Positions 48,726 to 56,545 of a stretch of 64,000 nt of DNA are shown piece after piece. A model generated the notes under the pieces. That model made no database searches and had not been told where the DNA came from. It worked only from the letters and a program-made list of their open reading frames with translations. The translations under genes and the position numbers were made by a program. This DNA is from Pseudomonadales bacterium (lineage in GTDB: Bacteria > Pseudomonadota > Gammaproteobacteria > Pseudomonadales > UBA7434): positions 1-64,000 of the forward strand of contig JAOIUY010000005.1 in the NCBI GenBank assembly GCA_028223755.1, in the 5' to 3' direction. Within the stretch, counting starts at the first letter, position 1. Each line of letters opens with the position of its first letter.

Positions 48726-49787
48726 ATGGCTAAGAAAGAAAAAACAGCTAAGACTAATAACGAATTAAGTGACGCTGAATTAAAACAACAACAAGACCTT
48801 GCTAGAGCAAATTCATTGCAAGGAAAAAATCAGCCGTTAGTCACCAACATTTACACGGCCGACCCTTCTGCTCATGTATTTGAAGGTAAAATATTTATTT
48901 ACCCTTCACATGATATAGAAACTGATGCTTGCACCAATGATGATGGTGATCAGTTTGCTATGCGTGACTACCACGTCTTGTCCGTCGATAGCGACACTGG
49001 AACAGCTACCGATCATGGCGTTGCATTGTCTGTTGATGATATACCTTGGGCTGAAAAACAACTATGGGCTCCTGATGCTGCCAGCAAAAACGGACGTTAT
49101 TACTTTTATTTTCCTGCGCGCGATTACAATGGCATTTTCCGCATTGGTGTTGCCGTTAGCGACAATCCAGCGGGCCCATTTAAAGCGGAAGAAAATTATA
49201 TAAAAGGCACTTATAGTATTGACCCAGCTGTATTTGAGGATAAAGACGGTTCTCACTATATGTACTGGGGAGGAATCTGGGGCGGGCAATTACAAAACTG
49301 GCGCAATGGTCAGTATGATGCTGACGATGTCTACCCTGCTGATGACGAGCCTGCTTATGCCCCTTTAGTCGCCAAATTATCCGATGACATGCTACAACTG
49401 GCAGAAACGCCAAAAGCAATTCTTATTTACGATGAAAACGGCGATCTTCTGTGTGCAGGTGATAATGACAGGCGCTTCTTTGAAGCTTCATGGCTACATG
49501 AGTATCAAGGGAAGTATTATTTTTCTTACTCTACCGGCGACACGCATAAAATCGTCTACGCAATTGGTGATAATCCCTATGGGCCTTTCACTTATCAGGG
49601 TGTTATTTTAAACCCAGTATTAGGTTGGACGAATCATCACTCTATCGCCAAATATAAAGATCAGTGGTTTTTGTTTTACCACGATAGTAGCTTATCTCAA
49701 GGGCAAACTCATTTGCGTTGCGTAAAAATGTCAGAACTGACACATGATGAAAATGGTTTAATAAAAACAATCGATGCTTATCGATAA
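48726..49787 (+). CDS. Cytoplasmic GH43 glycosidase (beta-xylosidase/arabinofuranosidase)
   Basis: A 353-residue five-bladed beta-propeller enzyme of glycoside hydrolase family 43. The general base Asp is expected in YTADPSAHVF, the pKa-modulating Asp in SIDPAVFED, and the acid Glu in FFEASWLHEYQGKYYFSYS. GWTNHHSIAKY near the end is also typical. No signal peptide: the N-terminus is hydrophilic and Lys-rich. I start at the ATG at 48726 (MAKKEKT), with AGGAG six bases upstream. Downstream of the GPH symporter, it would release xylose or arabinose from imported oligomers. Confidence 0.9.
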   Translation: MAKKEKTAKTNNELSDAELKQQQDLARANSLQGKNQPLVTNIYTADPSAHVFEGKIFIYPSHDIETDACTNDDGDQFAMRDYHVLSVDSDTGTATDHGVALSVDDIPWAEKQLWAPDAASKNGRYYFYFPARDYNGIFRIGVAVSDNPAGPFKAEENYIKGTYSIDPAVFEDKDGSHYMYWGGIWGGQLQNWRNGQYDADDVYPADDEPAYAPLVAKLSDDMLQLAETPKAILIYDENGDLLCAGDNDRRFFEASWLHEYQGKYYFSYSTGDTHKIVYAIGDNPYGPFTYQGVILNPVLGWTNHHSIAKYKDQWFLFYHDSSLSQGQTHLRCVKMSELTHDENGLIKTIDAYR

Positions 49788-49789
49788 AT

Positions 49790-49856
49790 GAGTGACTAAT
49801 AAATCCTAAGACCTTAATGATATATCAGCCAAGGTCTTAGATCTTATTAATCACTC
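49790..49856. terminator. Large inverted repeat between convergent genes (3' hairpin)
   Basis: Two 26-base arms (49790-49815 and 49831-49856) are complementary at about 22 positions, with an inner perfect 10-bp stem CTAAGACCTT / AAGGTCTTAG and a 15-base loop. It lies between the ends of the GH43 gene (plus) and the EF-hand gene (minus). No T-tract is present, so it probably ends or protects both messages rather than being a standard intrinsic terminator. Confidence 0.6.
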
Positions 49857-49874
49857 ATCAAGTTTAAATCTTTT

Positions 49875-50165
49875 TTATTTATTAGACGTTTTAATAAATT
49901 CCTTCTTAGAAATCACGCCATCACCGTTACCATCTCGTTTTTTAAACGTATTTTTATGCGTTCTGGCACGTCTGTCTTCGTCAGTCCAGCCTCGCTTGTC
50001 CATCCAGTAATCAGAGTGGCCTTTAAACTCGTCTAAGTCTAAAGCACCGCTTTGATCAGTATCTAATTTTTTGAAATATCTCACTGGATTTTTTTGCGCA
50101 ACTGCTGAAAAGCTAAAAACCAATAATGCGATTATCGTAATTATTTTTGTACTCATCATTTTCAT
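49875..50165 (-). CDS. Small secreted EF-hand protein
   Basis: A 96-residue protein with a signal peptide (cleavage near SAVAQK) and two EF-hand calcium loops: DTDQSGALDLDE and DGNGDGVISKKE. Between them is a basic, Trp-containing stretch. GGAGA precedes the ATG. It is converged on by the GH43 gene and carries a locus-type operator 163 bases upstream. A calcium-binding periplasmic or extracellular accessory is inferred; the locus makes several calcium-dependent (TSP3) proteins. Its exact role is unknown. Confidence 0.85.
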   Translation of the reverse strand: MKMMSTKIITIIALLVFSFSAVAQKNPVRYFKKLDTDQSGALDLDEFKGHSDYWMDKRGWTDEDRRARTHKNTFKKRDGNGDGVISKKEFIKTSNK

Positions 50166-50588
50166 AAAAATCTCCGATTACCCTGAACTGTTTTTGAATA
50201 AATTATAAGCTAACCCATCAATTTCTAACCTTTAATATTGACGCCTTACCTTAAGCGATTACCTAGTGGTGATTAGATCATATTCATCTTGGAATGTAAT
50301 CTTCAGAAACAGAGCTAAGTGAGATTATGTAACAGGTCGTAGATATGATACACAGTGATACAAAAACCCTTCGCTAAACACCTAATAAACGCTAATTTAA
50401 GACCCATAGATATCGTCTTCAAGTAGGCGATCATTGTAGAATACACGTGCTTAATAAATAGAAGATATCTCTATAAGCAACCATTCTTCTTAAGGTTTTA
50501 TTAATAAGAAAGCCCGAATGAAAGTTGACGGATGGTGATCACTTGAGTTAAATGACAGCATAACTAATACGTTAAGAAGAAAACCGTT
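50166..50588. other. Divergent gap between EF-hand gene and two-component operon
   Basis: About 420 bases with one clear element, the operator at 50328-50362. The promoters of both divergent genes must lie here, but no convincing -35/-10 pairs stood out. Confidence 0.45.
50328..50362. promoter_or_regulatory. Three-half-site operator upstream of the EF-hand gene and two-component operon
   Basis: TGTAACA (50328), TGATACA (50346) and TGATACA (50356), 18/10 spacing. Its orientation matches control of the EF-hand gene (163 bases), and it is 227 bases before the response regulator start on the other side, so autoregulation is possible. Confidence 0.72.
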
Positions 50589-51347
50589 ATGCCCATCCAG
50601 AATAAGCAAGGCCCCGGGGTACAAACCATGATCCATGTGTTATTAGTTGATGATGATCCAGACATCATTCAACCGCTAAAACGCTTTCTAAGTGATCATG
50701 GCTTACGGGTAAGCACCGCTGATAGCGGTAGGAATATGCGCAAAATTCTTGAGAATAGCGCAATCGATATCATTCTTCTTGACGTTATGATGCCTGGCGA
50801 AGACGGTTTAATGCTCTGCCGTTACGTGCAAGACAAGTACAACATACCGGTTATTCTACTCACTGCCCTCTCCGATGATGATGATAAAGTAGTCGGCCTA
50901 GAAATGGGCGCCGATGACTATATCAGCAAACCCTTTAACGCTCGCGTATTACTGGCTCGCCTAAAAGCTGTTTTACGCCGCTGCGATAATGAAGCAGGCG
51001 ACGGCACAAAAGAAGATGAAGTCACCTCAATCGCCTTTGGAAGCTGGATACTAGATATCTATCAGCGAGAAATAATTGATCAAGATAACGTAGCCGTAGC
51101 GCTTAGTGCAGCCGAATACCGGTTACTACAAGTTTTCTTACAGCGGCCTCAACGCACACTTTCACGAGATCAACTACTCGATCTCACTCATGGGCGAGAG
51201 GCCAAGGCCTTTGATCGCAGCATTGATAACTTAATCAGCCGCCTAAGAAGAAAAGTCGAGCTTGATACGACAAACCCTAAAATTATAAAGACAGTCAGAG
51301 GCGGAGGATATACACTAGCAACTCCGGTAGTGAAGCAATATAAGTAA
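50589..51347 (+). CDS. OmpR-family response regulator inside the xylan locus
   Basis: A 252-residue regulator with receiver and winged-helix domains. The receiver has LLVDDDPD, the phospho-acceptor Asp in ILLDVMMPGEDG, LLTALSDDDD and Lys in ISKPFNARVL. The output domain has LSRDQLLDLTHGREAKAFDRSIDN and KTVRGGGYTL, close to OmpR and RstA. The first ATG (50589) has a weak AAGAAG; a second ATG at 50628 (MIHVLLVDDD) gives a more usual start. The kinase gene follows 26 bases later. It is the only DNA-binding regulator in the locus part of the window and so the first candidate for the TGATACA operators (inference). Confidence 0.88.
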   Translation: MPIQNKQGPGVQTMIHVLLVDDDPDIIQPLKRFLSDHGLRVSTADSGRNMRKILENSAIDIILLDVMMPGEDGLMLCRYVQDKYNIPVILLTALSDDDDKVVGLEMGADDYISKPFNARVLLARLKAVLRRCDNEAGDGTKEDEVTSIAFGSWILDIYQREIIDQDNVAVALSAAEYRLLQVFLQRPQRTLSRDQLLDLTHGREAKAFDRSIDNLISRLRRKVELDTTNPKIIKTVRGGGYTLATPVVKQYK

Positions 51348-51373
51348 AAAAACATAAGTAAAGAAATTTAAAC

Positions 51374-52765
51374 ATGCCTAAAAAACTCGTCGGCCAGATA
51401 ATTTCGTTAATCCTCTTCATGCTGCTGAGTACCCATATTCTAATATTTTTCTTTTTCTTCGTTAAAACTGACTTCCATAAAGAATTAGAAAACCGTATTG
51501 ATAATGGCACCTACATCAATCAGATGTTTTCCGCCGTTAATGTTATTGAAAACAGTAAGTTTCGCGATGACTTTTCCTTAAGCTCATTTAGGGTTAAATT
51601 TTATGTCATCAACAATCCACTTTTTGATACCAACCATTTAACTAGCAGAGATAAATTACTCAGTAATAATTTGCAAGAAAAAATGGGAACGCAATACCCC
51701 AACGCTTCAATGCAACAGCTTTATGTTCCACAATCACGTATTTATATCGCCTTAAAAAACTTTGTCGAATACATCGATAGAATTGGTACCGATGAAATCC
51801 AGACCTACTCGCCTGCTGTTATCTTACAATCACAGGTACAGCTCAATAACGGCCAATGGGTAGTGATGTTGATTTTAGATGTCTACCCCTATCCAACTTG
51901 GATGGCCGAAACGCTTAAACCGCTATCGATATTTACCAGCTTTTTTCTTTTATTCTCTATTATTATTATTTTGGGCATTACAAGTCCACTCGCTGAATTG
52001 GCTAAAAAAGCTCATCAACTGGGTATTGGTGAAAAAATCAAAGAGGTCAAACTTAGAGGGCCAATAGATGTTCAAAACGTCATTATCGCCTTCAACACTA
52101 TGCTCAAGCGCGTAACCAATGTAAACGATCACCGTGCGCGCGCACTGGCTGCTATATCCCATGATATTAGAACACCTCTAACCTCAATGCGCTTACAGGC
52201 AGAGTTTATCGCCGAGAAAGACATACAAGATAATATTTTCAAAAAAATTGATGAGATGGAGCAAATTTGCGAAGCGACAATCACTTTTGCGCTTCAAGAC
52301 TCATGGGCTGAAAAGACACGTGTATTTGATATTGTTTCACTCGTCGACTCTCTATGCTCGGATTTATCCGAACAAGGTCTAGACGTTAGTTTTGAATTAA
52401 CCGAAAAGATAAAGGTGGCGGGCAGGCCCGTTGCACTCAAACGCGCTATCACTAACCTAATAAAAAATGGCGTTGAATATGGCAACAGCGTTCAAGTATC
52501 AATTATACGATCAGACACCGTATTAAAAATACATATCATTGATGATGGCAAGGGTATACCCGTCGATAAGATGGAATTACTATTTGCGCCATTTGAGCGC
52601 TTAGAAAACTCAAGAAACAGAAATTCAGGCGGTCTAGGCTTAGGCATGGCTATAGCTCGCTCGGTAGTTCGTTCACATGGTGGCGAAATTGAACTGGCTA
52701 ACGCTGAAAATAAAGGGCTTGATGCTATAGTGGTATTACCGCTCTCCCCTTCGCTAATGGACTAA
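51374..52765 (+). CDS. Sensor histidine kinase inside the xylan locus
   Basis: A 463-residue membrane kinase. Helix 1 (about 8-30), a periplasmic sensor of about 145 residues with no motif I recognise, helix 2 (about 182-202) and a HAMP linker are followed by the phospho-acceptor in ISHDIRTPLTSM. The ATPase domain has NLIKNGVEYG (N box), IDDGKGIP (G1), FERLENSRNRNSGGLGLG and MAIARSVVRSHGG. The periplasmic part may sense xylan fragments or an envelope signal; this is open. Its end overlaps the convergent GspG-like gene by 12 bases. Confidence 0.9.
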   Translation: MPKKLVGQIISLILFMLLSTHILIFFFFFVKTDFHKELENRIDNGTYINQMFSAVNVIENSKFRDDFSLSSFRVKFYVINNPLFDTNHLTSRDKLLSNNLQEKMGTQYPNASMQQLYVPQSRIYIALKNFVEYIDRIGTDEIQTYSPAVILQSQVQLNNGQWVVMLILDVYPYPTWMAETLKPLSIFTSFFLLFSIIIILGITSPLAELAKKAHQLGIGEKIKEVKLRGPIDVQNVIIAFNTMLKRVTNVNDHRARALAAISHDIRTPLTSMRLQAEFIAEKDIQDNIFKKIDEMEQICEATITFALQDSWAEKTRVFDIVSLVDSLCSDLSEQGLDVSFELTEKIKVAGRPVALKRAITNLIKNGVEYGNSVQVSIIRSDTVLKIHIIDDGKGIPVDKMELLFAPFERLENSRNRNSGGLGLGMAIARSVVRSHGGEIELANAENKGLDAIVVLPLSPSLMD

Positions 52766-53161
52766 ATCCCAATTCGTATTGTTATCGTAATCCCGTTCAT
52801 CTTTTTCACCGCCTTCGACTTTTCCATTACCCAGTGTATAAATTCTATAGCTATCTTTTTCGGTTAAATACTCATAAAAATAAGGGTTATTCCAAATATC
52901 TACAGGTATTGTAGTGAAGTACTCTCCCGTTAACTCAGATAGCTCTTTGGGGTAATTTCCATTATCTTTTTTGTACTCCTCAATAATTGTCACCACACTC
53001 TGAATACTTAATTTAGATTTAATAATATTCTCATGACGAATAGTCGCTGATTCATTAAAGATAACTAAACTTAAGATCGAAATAGCCAAAACAAAAGCAC
53101 TTACTGCTGTAATAAGCATTGATTTTGATGCGATATTTACTGTGCGAGAGGTTGTCGCCAT
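52754..53161 (-). CDS. Orphan GspG-like (type II secretion pseudopilin core) protein without a prepilin motif
   Basis: A 135-residue protein with one N-terminal membrane helix (about 15-34). A C-terminal domain strongly resembles the GspG core: EYKKDNGNYPKELSELT, IPVDIWNNPYFYEY, YRIYTLGNGKVEGGEKDERD and NNTNWD, including the acidic calcium-loop region. The prepilin peptidase site (a Gly followed by FTLIE) is missing; the helix is preceded by ASKSMLITAVSA instead. It therefore cannot be a normal pseudopilin. No other secretion gene is near. Function unknown. Confidence 0.75.
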   Translation of the reverse strand: MATTSRTVNIASKSMLITAVSAFVLAISILSLVIFNESATIRHENIIKSKLSIQSVVTIIEEYKKDNGNYPKELSELTGEYFTTIPVDIWNNPYFYEYLTEKDSYRIYTLGNGKVEGGEKDERDYDNNTNWDLVH

Positions 53162-53772
53162 TTTTAAAACTCCGTATTAACTGCTTTTTAAGCTATTTTT
53201 TACTGTTTTTAAACCATCACCTAATACAAGTATTTATAGCTCAATGCCCTATTAAGCAATATATGATAATCCTACTCTGTATAACAATGAACCCATAATA
53301 GTGATATAAAGTAATCCTAATAAAATAGCTAATTAAAAAATACTTTTATTTAAGAGACACACTATTCGATCGAAACTTGTGCTAACGAATTAAACAAGAG
53401 TCATACTTGAACACTCTTTAAACCCGAATCAATTTTGACGATAATAACAAAGAAAAAACAGGACAATTTGAATTAATAAACGATAACACTTTTTCTAAGT
53501 TTTCTAGTACTTTGATTAAACGCCAAGCAATAAAAATCAATCATATTTTTGGCTGTTTTTTCCCCTTAAAGTGTTGATTTCCATTAGTCAAAAAGTTTTG
53601 TATCAATCTGTATCAATGCAATCGTATGATACCAGCGGTTACTGCTTAATCGCCACGAACTATTTTGCGCTATGGTAACTTACGGCCTTAAAATAATGAT
53701 AATTCAGATAACTGAAGTGCATTCAAAGGGAAGCTTAATTCTATGGATAATAATAAAATCGAGGTAAATCTC
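53162..53772. other. Gap upstream of the TonB-dependent receptor
   Basis: About 600 AT-rich bases without a convincing gene. It contains the operator at 53599-53633 and presumably the receptor promoter. The first 400 bases show nothing I can name. Confidence 0.5.
53599..53633. promoter_or_regulatory. Three-half-site operator upstream of the TonB-dependent receptor
   Basis: TGTATCA (53599), TGTATCA (53609) and TGATACC (53627), spacing 10/18. This is the mirror image of the other sites, as expected because the target gene is on the plus strand; the single half-site again lies nearest the gene, 140 bases from the ATG. Confidence 0.75.
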
Positions 53773-56469
53773 ATGCTACATAAACTATTGCTAACTTCAT
53801 GTCTTTCAGTCAGTTTGTTGGCAAGTTCGGCCTATGCTCAAGAAAGTAGCCAATCAGATGCAGCTAACGGTGAACCTAAAATTCAAGAGGTCGTTGTTGA
53901 AATAGGCATCTTGGGAAGTATTCTAAGATCATTAAGAGAAAAGAGAAACGCCGACCAAGTCAAAGATGTTATTAGCGCTGAAGATATCGGCAAATTACCT
54001 GATCAAAATTTAGCAGAAGCTCTGCAGCGTATTACCGGGGTTCAAATTAGCCGTGATTTTGGTGATGGAAGCGAAGTCTCTATTCGTGGTATGTCACAAA
54101 ATAGAGTCGAGATTAATGGCCAATCTGTAATGGGCTCAAACTCCGAAGGTCGCGGCATTAGCTTTAATGATTTAGCACCCGATGCCTTCAGTAGTATCGA
54201 AGTGATTAAAACGCCTATGGCCAAAATGACCGAGGGATCGCTCGGAGGAACTATTCGATTAAACACTCGCCGTGCATTTAACTCACGAGGCACTGTTTTG
54301 AGTGGGCGTATTCAAGGAGAGTTTGTCGAAGATTTAGACGGCGAATGGGATCATGGCGATGATATAACGCCAACAGTTTCTTTGTTTGGCAGTACACGCT
54401 GGGATACTGACTTTGGCGAGATGGGTGTTACAGCCTCCTTCACCTATCAAGAACAAAATAGAACCAAAGACACCTCAGAGATGCGTTGGAAACCTTACAG
54501 CGTTACAGCTACGCAAAGAACGGTAACGGCTGCTAACGGCGATTCACTTGCCAGCGCTGGCGATACTATTTTTGCACCTCAGCAAATTAAATTTCAAGCA
54601 TGGGATCGAGAACAAACTCGTACCGGATTAGTCTCTGGCTTTCAATGGCAGGTTACCGATACTTTTCAGTTTTATGCCGATGCTAATTATAATGCTTTTG
54701 ACATTTCAACAGCGAGTAACTCTGTTCAGGCAACATTTAATTCAGGCCAAACCAATTATACCAACGCTGTTATGACCGATAACAACACCCTTTTACAGGC
54801 TGATGTTAATACCACATTTGGTAATACCAATGGCTGGGCACAAGATAGCGATAGAAAAACTTATGGTCTAACACTAGGTGCAGAATACTTGTTAGATGAA
54901 TGGACCATCACCTCTACTCTTGGCGCATCTCATGGTGAAACAGATCAAAAGAATTCTTTTTTTAGCACACCGATTCTATCCTCCCGCGCGGTAAGTTACG
55001 CCTTAATCAATACCGATGTACCTGTATTAGACTTTACCACGCAAGCTGGAGCACCCATTGATACTGGAAGCATTTCGACTTACAGGATTAATAGCTTGGG
55101 GCTTCAAGATGCCTTCTTAGAAACCAATAATGCGGAGTTTAAAGTTGATTTTAATTATAATTTTGATGGTGAGCATTTAGCATCTATTGATTTTGGTGCT
55201 CGCGCAGCAAATCGTGAAGCTTCGCGGGTAAGAGACATTACATCTGACATTTCCCTTAGGGGCCAAGCCGTTGAGAACTTTCCAACCCTTGTCGATAGAA
55301 TGACTCCCTTCCGCACTGATTTTTTAAATGGCTTTTCGGGTGGCAGCTATGACTATCTTGCCCCTCAAAATGGTGACTTTTGGTCTAACCCAGAAATTGC
55401 CATTGATGTTTATGGCATCGATGTCGCAACAGACCTAGTACCGGAACTTGGCTACCAATACAACGTTGAAGAAGAAACTCAAGCCGCCTATATTCAAGCA
55501 AATTTTGCCGGTGAACTTTCATATATCCCTTACTCAGGCAATATCGGTTTTAGAAGAATATTTACCGACGTTATCTCCTCTGGCTGGTTACAACCGCCAG
55601 GAGGCATTGCTGCAACCGAACTGGCAATGACTAATGATTACGGCGACACCTTAGGCAGCGCTAACATAGGCTTTGCAGTACTTGATGATTTATTGGTTCG
55701 CTTCTCTATAGCGGATGTTATGTCTCGACCTAGAATTTCAGACCTTAGCGCAGCCACTAAAATTAATACTGGCGACGCAACAGGCCGATCAGGTAATGTT
55801 TTGTTAGAACCTTTTCGCGCCAGACAGTATGATATTTCGGTTGAATGGTATGCCACCGACACCGACTACATAAGCGGCGCTGTTTTCTATAAAGATATCG
55901 AATCATTTATCGTCAGATCAACAGAGACCCGAGTTATCTATCGCCCCGATCTTGATCAAGATGTTGTTTACGATATATCACTCCCTAGCAATGGCGAAGG
56001 CGGCAAAGTAAAAGGTTTTGAAATAGGCTTCACCAAAACCTTCGGCTTCTTAGGTGAAAAGTTTAGCGGCTTAGGATTAAGCGGCTCTTATACTTATGCT
56101 GATAGCGAAACATCTAATCAAAATATCGTAACTGGCGAGCCCTTACCGCTAGAAGACTTATCCAAAAAGAGTTACAACATTGTTAGCTTTTATGAGTACG
56201 GCGGATTTTCTGCACGCCTAGCCTATAACTGGCGTTCTGAATTTTTAGATAAAACACAAGGCTTTAATCAGCAACCAGAAATCGAAAGAGATAGAAGCCA
56301 AATAGATTTCTCTGCTAGCTATAAGTTAACCAAAAAAGTGAAGCTTTCCTTTAATGCTATTAACTTAGGCGACGATGCCAACGATGAATATCAATTACTT
56401 GAAGAACGTGACTACAAGAAAAGTACGGTTGGTCGACGATACACAATAAATCTTAGCGCTAGACTTTAA
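53773..56469 (+). CDS. TonB-dependent receptor for locus oligosaccharides
   Basis: An outer-membrane gated channel of 898 residues. A signal peptide (cleavage near SSAYAQES) is followed by a possible TonB box (EVVVEIGI) and a plug domain: DVISAEDIGKLPDQNLAEALQRI, GVQISRDFGDG, VSIRGMSQNRVEING. The barrel follows. The GS.RSL..KR......D.I.AEDIGK.PD pattern is the carbohydrate type found in Xanthomonas, Caulobacter and marine Gammaproteobacteria; no SusD partner is present, as usual in these groups. I start at the ATG at 53773, with GAGG eight bases before it. A terminator follows. Confidence 0.93.
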   Translation: MLHKLLLTSCLSVSLLASSAYAQESSQSDAANGEPKIQEVVVEIGILGSILRSLREKRNADQVKDVISAEDIGKLPDQNLAEALQRITGVQISRDFGDGSEVSIRGMSQNRVEINGQSVMGSNSEGRGISFNDLAPDAFSSIEVIKTPMAKMTEGSLGGTIRLNTRRAFNSRGTVLSGRIQGEFVEDLDGEWDHGDDITPTVSLFGSTRWDTDFGEMGVTASFTYQEQNRTKDTSEMRWKPYSVTATQRTVTAANGDSLASAGDTIFAPQQIKFQAWDREQTRTGLVSGFQWQVTDTFQFYADANYNAFDISTASNSVQATFNSGQTNYTNAVMTDNNTLLQADVNTTFGNTNGWAQDSDRKTYGLTLGAEYLLDEWTITSTLGASHGETDQKNSFFSTPILSSRAVSYALINTDVPVLDFTTQAGAPIDTGSISTYRINSLGLQDAFLETNNAEFKVDFNYNFDGEHLASIDFGARAANREASRVRDITSDISLRGQAVENFPTLVDRMTPFRTDFLNGFSGGSYDYLAPQNGDFWSNPEIAIDVYGIDVATDLVPELGYQYNVEEETQAAYIQANFAGELSYIPYSGNIGFRRIFTDVISSGWLQPPGGIAATELAMTNDYGDTLGSANIGFAVLDDLLVRFSIADVMSRPRISDLSAATKINTGDATGRSGNVLLEPFRARQYDISVEWYATDTDYISGAVFYKDIESFIVRSTETRVIYRPDLDQDVVYDISLPSNGEGGKVKGFEIGFTKTFGFLGEKFSGLGLSGSYTYADSETSNQNIVTGEPLPLEDLSKKSYNIVSFYEYGGFSARLAYNWRSEFLDKTQGFNQQPEIERDRSQIDFSASYKLTKKVKLSFNAINLGDDANDEYQLLEERDYKKSTVGRRYTINLSARL

Positions 56470-56490
56470 TAATCTCTAGCCATACTCGAC

Positions 56491-56523
56491 AGCTTGCTGC
56501 GCTTTGCCAGGCAAGCTTTTTTT
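56491..56523 (+). terminator. Rho-independent terminator after the TonB-dependent receptor gene
   Basis: AGCTTGC / GCAAGCT stem with a 13-base loop followed by six or seven T, starting 22 bases after the receptor stop. It precedes the sulfatase gene, so read-through or a separate promoter must drive that gene. Confidence 0.85.
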
Positions 56524-56545
56524 ACTTGATGACAGCCTAATAATT

